Shown here: in pieces, positions 8,254 through 15,763 of the stretch
How positions within the stretch are numbered: position 1 is the stretch's first letter
Layout of the letters: each line of letters starts with the position of its first letter
Assembly (NCBI GenBank): GCA_026418615.1
Contig: JAOAAY010000034.1
Location: 1 to 41,658, forward strand
Length of the DNA stretch: 41,658 bases
From: Candidatus Sumerlaeaceae bacterium
Lineage (GTDB): Bacteria > Sumerlaeota > Sumerlaeia > Sumerlaeales > Sumerlaeaceae
Reading direction: 5' to 3'
Notes under the pieces: generated by a model
Seen by the model: the letters and a program-made list of their open reading frames with translations, nothing else
What the model was told of the DNA's origin: nothing
The model's database searches: none
Made by a program: the position numbers and the translations under genes

Positions 8254-9642
8254 CTATTGGGACGCGATGAGATCGCGGACGATTTTTTTGAAGTGCGCCC
8301 CGCGCTCCTCAAAATCGCGGTACATGTCAAAACTCGCGCAGGCGGGCGACAACAGGACAATGCCGTCCGGCTGCGCGGCTTCGGTCGCGCGCCGGACTGC
8401 GTCCTCCATGCTGGCCGCGCGTTCGCACGGAACGACGGGGCCCCAACTGGCCTCCATCAACGGCGCCGCTTCGCCCAATGTAATGACCCGACGAACCCGT
8501 TGCTGGATCAACCGCCGCAGAGGATCATAACTTGACCCCTTGTGCCGCCCCCCGGCTATCAGCACCACTTGGCCGTCAAAACTCAGCAACGCCTTCTCGA
8601 GCGAGTCTACATTGGTTGCCTTCGAGTCGTTGAAATACCGCACGCCGCCGCTACTCCCGCAAAACTCGATGCGATGTTCGACGCCAGCAAAACTTTTCAA
8701 ACCCGAGATCAGCGCGTCCGGTGGTGCTCCGGCAAGAAACGCTCCCAGTGCAGCGAACATGCCGTTCTCCAGATTGTGCCGGCCTGGCAGCGGCAACTCA
8801 GCAGGAGTCACCAACGGGATTTCCTCCCGGGCCTCATCGCGGATGACGATGCGCCCGTTGGAAATAAAGGCTCCGGGGCGCCCGTGATCCCCGGAGGCTG
8901 ACACGCAAAACGAGCGGAACACGGGACTCGGAGCAAAAAGATGGCTGTCGGGATTGTCAAAGTTCCACACGAATGCGTCGCCGCTGTCCATCCGGCTCAG
9001 CAGACGGCGTTTTGCATTTATATAATTGTTATAATTTCCGTGTCGCTCCAAATGATCCGGGCTGAGATTCGTCAGAATGGCCACATCGGGCTGCAGCGTC
9101 TCCACGGTTTCCAATTGGTAACTGCTCACTTCCACCACATGCCATTGGGGGCTTCCGTCAGCCGAGGGCCGATCTGCCACACCAGTCCATGCCGTGCCGA
9201 TGTTCCCGGCGAGGACAACCGGCACGCCTGCCTGCCGGAGGAGATGTGCGGTCCAAGCGGTCGTGGTTGTTTTGCCGTTGGTGCCTGTGATTGCTAACAA
9301 ACGGTCGCCCGGGGGCATAAACAGCCAAGCCAGTTCGATTTCGCCGAGCACCGGAATACCGCGGCGCACGGCCTCGATCACCAACCGGTGTGTCGTGGGA
9401 ATCCCGGGACTCATCACAACGGCATCGCGCCTGTCCAAGACGGCCGTCGGTTCGCCGCCGAAAACCGCGGGGATGCCGGCTGCGGCCAGTTCGGCTTTGC
9501 GCTCTTCTGCCGGTTCGTGTTCGTCGAACAGCAGCACATCGCCGCCATGGCGGCGTAACAGCCCCGCAGCAGAGACCCCGCTGCGCCCCGCCCCAAATAC
9601 TAACACGGCTGATTCAAGCAATCGCGTTCGGTTCAACGGCAC
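8254..9642 (-). CDS. murD: UDP-N-acetylmuramoyl-L-alanine--D-glutamate ligase MurD
   Basis: A 462-residue Mur ligase that adds D-Glu to UDP-MurNAc-L-Ala in the cytoplasm. The N-terminal Rossmann-like domain starts VLVFGAGRSGVSAAGLLRRH. The ATP-binding loop is ITGTNGKTTTT (about 118-128). The central domain has NLSPDHLERHGNYNNYINAK. The C-terminal domain has NDSKATNVDSLEKAL and LLSPACASFDMYRDFEERG, both MurD-specific. It starts with GTG at 9642 just behind a GGAAGGG ribosome site. No other dcw-cluster gene is adjacent, so murD is detached from the cell-wall cluster. It is last in a minus-strand run behind the DUF4384 gene (39-base gap). Confidence 0.96.
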   Translation of the reverse strand: MPLNRTRLLESAVLVFGAGRSGVSAAGLLRRHGGDVLLFDEHEPAEERKAELAAAGIPAVFGGEPTAVLDRRDAVVMSPGIPTTHRLVIEAVRRGIPVLGEIELAWLFMPPGDRLLAITGTNGKTTTTAWTAHLLRQAGVPVVLAGNIGTAWTGVADRPSADGSPQWHVVEVSSYQLETVETLQPDVAILTNLSPDHLERHGNYNNYINAKRRLLSRMDSGDAFVWNFDNPDSHLFAPSPVFRSFCVSASGDHGRPGAFISNGRIVIRDEAREEIPLVTPAELPLPGRHNLENGMFAALGAFLAGAPPDALISGLKSFAGVEHRIEFCGSSGGVRYFNDSKATNVDSLEKALLSFDGQVVLIAGGRHKGSSYDPLRRLIQQRVRRVITLGEAAPLMEASWGPVVPCERAASMEDAVRRATEAAQPDGIVLLSPACASFDMYRDFEERGAHFKKIVRDLIASQ

Positions 9643-9681
9643 CGCCCTTCCGCGACCGACAACATATCCGCCCTGACTCCT

Positions 9682-10632
9682 TTAACGAACAGGGTCAAAG
9701 AAGCCCCACCAACCATCCTCGGGCTTCGCGCTGCGGCGGAAACCGGGCTCGGCCGGCGTCTCATGCAGGAAGATGTCGAGATCCTTCGTCTCGTTGCCCT
9801 TCACATAAACATTGCACTCGTAGGGCAGATATCCTTCCTTTTCCACGCGCAACTTGTGATAGCCGATCTCAAGGCGGCTGATGATTTGCGGCGATCGGCC
9901 AAAGTAATCCCCATCAAGGTAAATGCGGGCATTGGTTGGATAAGTATTAATTGCAAGCGCCCCGTAGCGTGCCACGCGGTAATCGGGCGGCTCGCGGCCC
10001 GGGATATCCATAACATAAAATGTTGTGTCATCCGTGGCCCACATCTGCTCGCGGGGAGCAGGACGCACGGGTTGAATGGACATGCCCGATGGTTCCGACC
10101 TGAACGATTCGATCCGCCGGATGAGGGCTGTAGCCCCCTCGCGTGAAGCCGGGTACGGATCGCGGCGGGTGTACGCACGGTACTCTGCCAGAAATGGGTA
10201 ATCCTGCGCCACGGCAACAATCGTGACCCGGTTAGTTCCCCGGGGCGGGGTGACCTCAAGATCATAAGTCCGATCGGGAATGTAGTAGGTTTTTCCAGCA
10301 CGCAAAAAATTGGAGCGGTCGTAGTAGTTCGGGAAAATCTGGTTCGTCATGCCAGCCGCGTCCGTATTGAAAATGTAAACATAGGAATCGCGGTTCACCC
10401 CAAAAGTCAGTTTTATACGATCGCCGACATGATACCGCGCCTTGTCTGCGCGGATGCGCACCTGCAGATCCCCGCCCGTTGGAGGCGGAACGATACGAAT
10501 ATTTCGTGTGATGTCCTCCGGAGCACGGTCGCCCTTAAGCGTTCGATAAGTGCCATCTTCCACACCAACGGCCGCGGCCACGGAGACCAAGGCTGCAATC
10601 AGACCTGCCGCCAGTATCCTCTGTTGGTTCAT
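9682..10632 (-). CDS. Exported DUF4384-PEGA domain protein
   Basis: 316 residues. The N-terminus (MNQQRILAAGLIAALVSVAA) is a signal peptide. Residues about 55-165 fit DUF4384 (RIRADKARYHVGDRIKLTF, YVYIFNTDAAGMTNQIFPN, AGKTYYIPD). Residues about 225-295 are a PEGA repeat (INTYPTNARIYLDGDYFG, then LEIGYHKLRVEKEGY). PEGA is a small beta domain found in surface proteins. DUF4384 proteins are often encoded beside, or fused to, Ser/Thr kinases. No kinase is seen here, but an FHA-domain regulator is two genes upstream on the same strand. It is probably periplasmic or surface-exposed, with unknown role. Confidence 0.82.
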   Translation of the reverse strand: MNQQRILAAGLIAALVSVAAAVGVEDGTYRTLKGDRAPEDITRNIRIVPPPTGGDLQVRIRADKARYHVGDRIKLTFGVNRDSYVYIFNTDAAGMTNQIFPNYYDRSNFLRAGKTYYIPDRTYDLEVTPPRGTNRVTIVAVAQDYPFLAEYRAYTRRDPYPASREGATALIRRIESFRSEPSGMSIQPVRPAPREQMWATDDTTFYVMDIPGREPPDYRVARYGALAINTYPTNARIYLDGDYFGRSPQIISRLEIGYHKLRVEKEGYLPYECNVYVKGNETKDLDIFLHETPAEPGFRRSAKPEDGWWGFFDPVR

Positions 10633-10636
10633 TGCT

Positions 10637-10696
10637 TTATCTCATCTCGCTCAAGACATTGTGCCCGGAAGTCTTCACACCGCCGGACATGCCCAT
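10637..10696 (-). CDS. Possible 19-codon leader ORF before the DUF4384 gene
   Basis: A short frame reads MGMSGGVKTSGHNVLSEMR and stops four bases before the ATG of the DUF4384 gene. It is preceded by a strong GGAGAG ribosome site six bases from its ATG, better than anything directly before the main gene. This layout would suit translational coupling or a leader peptide. It is too short to judge by composition and may be chance. Confidence 0.25.
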   Translation of the reverse strand: MGMSGGVKTSGHNVLSEMR

Positions 10697-10805
10697 ATGA
10701 CTCTCTCCGGAGCCTTTAGGTTTGGTTGAGGAACGCCAAGGAGAAAAATCGCGCGTTGACAAGGAAAATGGCGCGGGCTCGCGCGCACGGATCCTGCCTC
10801 CGGTA

Positions 10806-12491
10806 TTAGCCCGACCAGAGCGCGCCGTCGGCTTCCAACGGACGCCCCTTCGAAGGCTCCGCAAGAGGCAGGTCCACGGCCATTTCCGTGCCCCATTCGC
10901 CGCTGTCGAGCACACTGATGCGCCCGTTGTGGGCGTCCACGATCGCCTTGGCGATATAGAGGCCGATACCCGTCCCACCGGCCGAACGGGTCATGGGATC
11001 CTCCACCTGAAAGAACTTGTCGAAAACCTTGTCACGCGCGGCCAAGGGGATGCCCGGCCCGCAATCACGGAAAACCACGCGTGCCATGCCATCTATGGCA
11101 GTCAGCCGCACCACAATCTCGCCCCCGCGCCGCGAAAACTTGACTGCATTGCTCATCAACTGCGTGAAAACCTGACGGAGGCGCTTCTCATCTCCGCGCA
11201 CTTTCGAAAGTTCATCCAGTTCCTTCCGAACGGTACACTCCTTACGCTCGGCGGCACCGAGCATGTCAGCCACCGCGGCTTCAACCACAACGCGCAGGTC
11301 AAGCACTTCCTTGTTCAGCGTCAGAGTACTGTGCTCAATCGTCGAGACATCCAGCAGGTCATCCACCAGCCGGATGAGGCGTTCCGTGTTGTTTTGCACG
11401 ATACGCAAGAGGGTTTCGCGCTGGCTGGGATCGCTTGCGCCACTGCCACTGAGAATGCCGGCTGCTCCCTTGATCGAAGTTAGCGGGGTTCGAAGTTCGT
11501 GAGAGACCATGGACAAGAAGTTGGACTCGAGGTCTTCCAAGCGCCGTAATTTCGCCAATTCGCGCTGGAGCGACATGTCGGTAATCGAAAGCAAAACCCC
11601 GTGCCGCGACGACTCATCGGCCGCCAAAGGGGCTACTCTCACCTCGATGGGCAGCACCTCCCCGCCGGGTAACGCGAGGTCATGTTGCATTCGGGATTCG
11701 TTCCCGGCCTCCGTCGAATCCCCGATATTAGTCTCCACCTTGCTCCACAACAAGTGCGGCATCACCGCAGAGAGCGGCTTCCCCGCAGCGATTCGATCCG
11801 GGGGCAGGCACAAGAGCGATAGGAACCGCCGATTCCACCTGCGAACTCTGAGTGAAGCGTCAGCGGTCACAACACCGGTCGGAAGATTTTCAATGACATC
11901 AACCAGTTCCGCTTCGTTCGGAGCGGGACCGACCGGCAGGCGAGTAAGCAGGACAGCGGACGCAATGAGAGATGCTGCCACCGAGAGCAGGTCCCTTTGC
12001 TCCTGATCGAGTTCGAGTCCCGGAACCGACTTCGTTGCGCGCAAGATACCGAAAACCTGGCCTTCGGAAATCAACGGTACACCCACGAAGGCGGCCACAG
12101 GAATTCCTTCCGCACCAGCAAAGTGGTCTCGCCCGGAGGCTGTTGGGTTTGTGATTACTGCCAGTCGGCCCTCACGAGTGACCTCCCCGCTCAACGAGCC
12201 ATCCGACGGGATATCCAACGCGGGCGGCGCAGTTCCCGATGCTTCTACATGGAAGACCACCGGCATGCGACCGACCGCACCTGCTGCCAACAAGACTCCG
12301 CAATGATCAGCCCCAAGCGCTTCCCGCAGCACCTCCAAGGCTCCGCGAATGCCGGCAGGCCGATCCGCACTCGCCGAAAGCAGACGCCCGACGCTTGCCA
12401 GAGTTTTGACTGATAAATCAGGCTTTTGTTTTCCGACTGCGCTCATCTCGCCCGAATCAATTTGGTGCGACACCTCCAACATTCCAGTCAA
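10806..12491 (-). CDS. Soluble sensor histidine kinase, GAF-PAS-HisKA-HATPase
   Basis: 561 residues without membrane segments, so a cytoplasmic sensor. A GAF-like domain spans about 30-185 and a PAS domain about 195-310 (ENLPTGVVTADASLRVRRWN). The dimerisation/phosphoacceptor helix has FLSMVSHELRTPLTSIKG with H331. The ATPase domain has N box QLMSNAVKFS, DCGPGIP and GGTGIGLYIAKAIVDAHNG. No response regulator is adjacent. The upstream gene, 64 bases away on the same strand, is an FHA-sigma54 activator lacking a receiver domain, so the kinase's partner is unknown. A second Met is residue 4. Confidence 0.9.
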   Translation of the reverse strand: MTGMLEVSHQIDSGEMSAVGKQKPDLSVKTLASVGRLLSASADRPAGIRGALEVLREALGADHCGVLLAAGAVGRMPVVFHVEASGTAPPALDIPSDGSLSGEVTREGRLAVITNPTASGRDHFAGAEGIPVAAFVGVPLISEGQVFGILRATKSVPGLELDQEQRDLLSVAASLIASAVLLTRLPVGPAPNEAELVDVIENLPTGVVTADASLRVRRWNRRFLSLLCLPPDRIAAGKPLSAVMPHLLWSKVETNIGDSTEAGNESRMQHDLALPGGEVLPIEVRVAPLAADESSRHGVLLSITDMSLQRELAKLRRLEDLESNFLSMVSHELRTPLTSIKGAAGILSGSGASDPSQRETLLRIVQNNTERLIRLVDDLLDVSTIEHSTLTLNKEVLDLRVVVEAAVADMLGAAERKECTVRKELDELSKVRGDEKRLRQVFTQLMSNAVKFSRRGGEIVVRLTAIDGMARVVFRDCGPGIPLAARDKVFDKFFQVEDPMTRSAGGTGIGLYIAKAIVDAHNGRISVLDSGEWGTEMAVDLPLAEPSKGRPLEADGALWSG

Positions 12492-12555
12492 TGATCCGGC
12501 GTGCCGGAGATGCCATTGAGTACCGTCTCGTACCCATTTTGGATCTTCGTGTCAA

Positions 12556-14544
12556 TTAGTCCGTGCCGGCGTCGGTCAACGCGGTCCCGTCGCCGGTCAG
12601 GCCATACAGTTTCAGTTTTTCGTATAGCGTTGTGCGGCTAATCCCGAGAATGGCGGCGGCGCGCAACTTGTTCCCGCGGACATGACGCAAAACGAGAAGA
12701 ATGTGGTTTCGCTCGACCTCGGAAAGAGGCAGAGGGGTGCCATCCGGACGCGTGGCGCGCTCCCCCAAGGACGCTTCATCATCCGGGGTTGGAACCAGAA
12801 GGCCGCCACCGGCAGACTCTAATAATTCGACAGGAAAATGCTCGGGCAAAATGGTCTCGCCAGTCGCAAACACAAGCGCCCGCTCGACGAGATTGCGCAG
12901 TTCCCGCACATTACCCGGAAACGAGTAACGCTTCAGAACCTCCAGCGCTTCGGGAGAAAATGCCTTTACCCGCGTCGGAACTTTTTGCCGCAACTGTTTG
13001 AGGAAATGCTCTGCCAGTACAGGGATGTCATCGGGGCGGTTGCGCAGGGCAGGCAGTTCGATGTCAATCACCTTGAGCCGGAAGAACAAATCCTGACGAA
13101 AGCGCCCCTGCCGCACTTCTTCAGCCAGATTTTTATTGGTCGCCGTGATGACCCGGACATTGACCTTGATCGTCTTTGTGCCGCCGACCCGCGTGATTTC
13201 TCCTTCTTGCAGGGCCCGCAACAACTTGGCTTGCGCTGCCGCACTAATGTCGCCGATTTCATCGAGAAACAAGGTGCCGCCATCGGCCAGTTCGAATTTC
13301 CCGATTCGCCGCTCATGCGCTCCGGTGAAGGCTCCCTTTTCGTGCCCAAACAATTCACTCTCCAGAAGTGTTTCGGGCAGCGCAGCACAGTTGACGGCCA
13401 CCAAGGGTTTGTTCGCGCGGGGGGAGAAATGATGGATAGCGCGCGCGATCAACTCCTTGCCCGTGCCACTCTCGCCGGTCACGAGAACCGTCGAATCGCT
13501 CCCGGCCACCCGCTGGGTCAATGCCATGACGGCTTTCATCTTCTCATCGCGCACGATGATCGCAAAGTCAGCGTCCACCCGCCGGCGCAGTTCGACATTC
13601 TCCTGCCGCAACTGCTGGACTTGTTCCACTTGGTTGAGCCGCACGGCCAGTTGCAGCGACAGGGTATAAACAAAGTCCGCATCGTCTTTGGTGAAAGGTT
13701 CGCCGGTGGCCGGATTGTCCACATAGAGCACGGCCAGCAGGCGTCCCCCTCGCACCACGGGGGCCGCAATGGCATTGGCTTGGCCTTGGGCGAAGTCGGT
13801 TTCGCCATCCGGCCCTACATGGGCCTGCACCATTCTCAAATCCGCGCGCGCCCGCGCCAAAAGCGCCTCACTCACGGGGGACGCGGCCTGCCGCTCGTCC
13901 ACTTTCGACGCCGTATGCGTCAGAAATTGGTGCCAAGTCTCGCCCGACTTTTCCGCGTTGAGAAAAAAGATGACCCGTTCCGCTCCCGTGCTGATGGTTA
14001 GCGCCCGCCCCACGGCCTCGAACATGTCGTTGAGCGCTTCCGCCTGCGAAACCTCCTGAAAAACCCGGTACAGCGCCTTGAGTTTCAGATAAATCTCTTT
14101 CAGCGCTTCGACATGCATGTCGTCGGGGATTGGCGCAAACAACTGTGTGCGGCCCAATTCCTCCGCGCCCTCCGGGAGCGTCGGCGGGGATGCCGGAGCA
14201 GCCTGAAAACGCGGCATGGAGGCCAGCGGCGCGCCGGCGAACTCGCGCCCACCGGTTTCCGCGTCGCAGAACACAAGCACGGTCTCGCCCAGTCGGATCT
14301 CGTCGCCATCCATCAACAAAATGCGCGAAATGGGCAGTTCGTTGACATAGGTGCCATTGGAACTGTTGAGGTCCACCAGGGCCACAAGGCCATCCAGAAC
14401 GATGGCATGGGCATGGACGCGTGAAACATTTCCGTCCGTGAGCACAACATCGCACTCATCCGATCGGCCGAAGACGAGGCGCTTGCCCACGAGTGGAATT
14501 TCAAGACCCGCATGGGGGCCGGATTTCACAATAAACTTCGGCAT
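12556..14544 (-). CDS. Sigma54-dependent activator with FHA and GAF sensory domains
   Basis: 662 residues. An FHA domain occupies 1-92 with the phosphothreonine-binding residues in place (VFGRSDE, SRVHAH 41-46, NSSNGTYVN). A GAF-like domain covers about 165-310. The AAA+ domain has Walker A GESGTGKE (357-364), the sigma54-contacting GAFTGA loop (404-409) and Walker [11 protein letters not shown]. The C-terminal Fis-type helix-turn-helix has [20 protein letters not shown]. The receiver domain of NtrC-type proteins is replaced by FHA-GAF, so input is probably a phosphorylated protein plus a small ligand. It diverges from the DUF58/transglutaminase pair with a 64-base spacer and leads the kinase gene. 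Confidence 0.93.
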   Translation of the reverse strand: MPKFIVKSGPHAGLEIPLVGKRLVFGRSDECDVVLTDGNVSRVHAHAIVLDGLVALVDLNSSNGTYVNELPISRILLMDGDEIRLGETVLVFCDAETGGREFAGAPLASMPRFQAAPASPPTLPEGAEELGRTQLFAPIPDDMHVEALKEIYLKLKALYRVFQEVSQAEALNDMFEAVGRALTISTGAERVIFFLNAEKSGETWHQFLTHTASKVDERQAASPVSEALLARARADLRMVQAHVGPDGETDFAQGQANAIAAPVVRGGRLLAVLYVDNPATGEPFTKDDADFVYTLSLQLAVRLNQVEQVQQLRQENVELRRRVDADFAIIVRDEKMKAVMALTQRVAGSDSTVLVTGESGTGKELIARAIHHFSPRANKPLVAVNCAALPETLLESELFGHEKGAFTGAHERRIGKFELADGGTLFLDEIGDISAAAQAKLLRALQEGEITRVGGTKTIKVNVRVITATNKNLAEEVRQGRFRQDLFFRLKVIDIELPALRNRPDDIPVLAEHFLKQLRQKVPTRVKAFSPEALEVLKRYSFPGNVRELRNLVERALVFATGETILPEHFPVELLESAGGGLLVPTPDDEASLGERATRPDGTPLPLSEVERNHILLVLRHVRGNKLRAAAILGISRTTLYEKLKLYGLTGDGTALTDAGTD

Positions 14545-14551
14545 TCGCTGG

Positions 14552-14567
14552 TGGCAGTATCCTTACC
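14552..14567 (+). promoter_or_regulatory. Degenerate sigma54-promoter-like site
   Basis: TGGCAG-TATCC-TTACC lies in the spacer between the sigma54-activator gene and the DUF58 gene, pointing to the latter. It resembles TGGCAC-N5-TTGCA, but the near-invariant GC of the -12 element is replaced by AC, which argues against function. Confidence 0.15.
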
Positions 14568-14608
14568 GGGTTGATTCAACGACAGGGAATCGGGTACATG
14601 GTACAGAG

Positions 14609-15763
14609 TTGCAGCCGATTCAAGCGCATACAGCCCCGCCTCCGCCGCCGGGTGGATCACCGGCATTTCGCCGGCGCGCTCTGCCACGCCCGAAATATCT
14701 CATCACAGTCGAGGGCATCTGCTTCCTGATCCTGATGCAACTGGTGGGGTTCGCCGCGTGGCACTCGGGCACCAACCTGCTTTATCTCATTTTCGCGATG
14801 TTGATCGCCTTCTTTCTCGCTCATGGGCTGTTTGTCTGGTTAAATTTGCAGGGTTTGTCGGCCAAACGGCAATTTCCGAGGGACATTCACGCTCTTAAAC
14901 CGTTCGTTCTTCATGTTGAGGTGAGCAATCGCAAACGCTGGTTGAATTCCTACGGCCTTGCTGTTGCGGACATGCTGCCCGACGGCTCCGCCTATGCGGC
15001 AGGCTTACTGCCGAGCGTCTCCCGCAATGCCTCGGCAGTTGTGGAATGTCGGGCTTTCTTCCCGCGGAGAGGCCGTTATCAACTTCAGCACTTGCGAATC
15101 ATTACCCGTTACCCGTTCGGTTTGGTCGAGAGAAGCCGGCTTGTCCGCACCCCTGACGAGGTGGTCGTCCTACCGCCCGTGGCCGATGTTAGCGAAGTCC
15201 TTAAATCCCTGACTTCGGACATAGGAGAGTTTGAAAGCCCCTATCGCGGGGCAGGTACGGATTTCAGCGGCTTGCGTGAATACCAACCCGGCGAACATGC
15301 TCGCCGCATCCATTGGCGCAGCACCGCCCGCGCCCAACGGATCATGGTCATGGAATTTCAGCGCGAGGAGCATCGCACTGTTTGCCTGTGGCTCGACAAC
15401 TATTGTCCGATCGAAGAGCAAAACGATCCGATTGTCGCGGGCCTGTTTGAACGGGCTGTCATCCTCACCGCTTCCCTAGCGCTAAGCCTGCTGCAATCAG
15501 AGTACGAAGTTTCATTGAGGACCGTCTCCGGTTCGGTGCCCTCCGCAAGCGGCGTCCATCAGGCCCATCGTATCCTTGGCGCGCTTGCTCTACTGGAAAT
15601 GTGCCCCAAACCCGGCGCTGTGCCGTCGGCTGCTGACAAAGAGGATCCGGTGGTGGAGTTACGGTTCCGGGGGCTCGCCGCCTCACGGCGACATAGCCTC
15701 GCTGTGGATGCCCGCGAGTGGTCGCTGCAGAACGGCGTTTTCAGCAGGGTGGCAACATCGTGA
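14609..15763 (+). CDS. DUF58 domain membrane protein
   Basis: The open frame extends into the antisense of the upstream gene. The TTG at 14609 is the first plausible start after the divergent gene's own start, giving 384 residues; an exact start is not certain. Two membrane helices follow (GICFLILMQLVGFAAW and NLLYLIFAMLIAFFLAHGLF). The soluble part ends in the DUF58 hallmark DFSGLREYQPGEHARRIHWR. DUF58 proteins are typically encoded with MoxR ATPases and transmembrane transglutaminases. The transglutaminase gene follows with a GTGA overlap, supporting joint function; no MoxR gene is in the window. The preceding Pro-rich stretch (TAPPPPPGGSP) would be cytoplasmic. Confidence 0.85.
   Translation: MQPIQAHTAPPPPPGGSPAFRRRALPRPKYLITVEGICFLILMQLVGFAAWHSGTNLLYLIFAMLIAFFLAHGLFVWLNLQGLSAKRQFPRDIHALKPFVLHVEVSNRKRWLNSYGLAVADMLPDGSAYAAGLLPSVSRNASAVVECRAFFPRRGRYQLQHLRIITRYPFGLVERSRLVRTPDEVVVLPPVADVSEVLKSLTSDIGEFESPYRGAGTDFSGLREYQPGEHARRIHWRSTARAQRIMVMEFQREEHRTVCLWLDNYCPIEEQNDPIVAGLFERAVILTASLALSLLQSEYEVSLRTVSGSVPSASGVHQAHRILGALALLEMCPKPGAVPSAADKEDPVVELRFRGLAASRRHSLAVDAREWSLQNGVFSRVATS

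Noticed and set aside
12838-14001. Long plus-strand frame of 387 codons
   Set aside because: It is antisense to the FHA-sigma54 activator, which has full domain motifs; long antisense frames are expected in GC-rich DNA.
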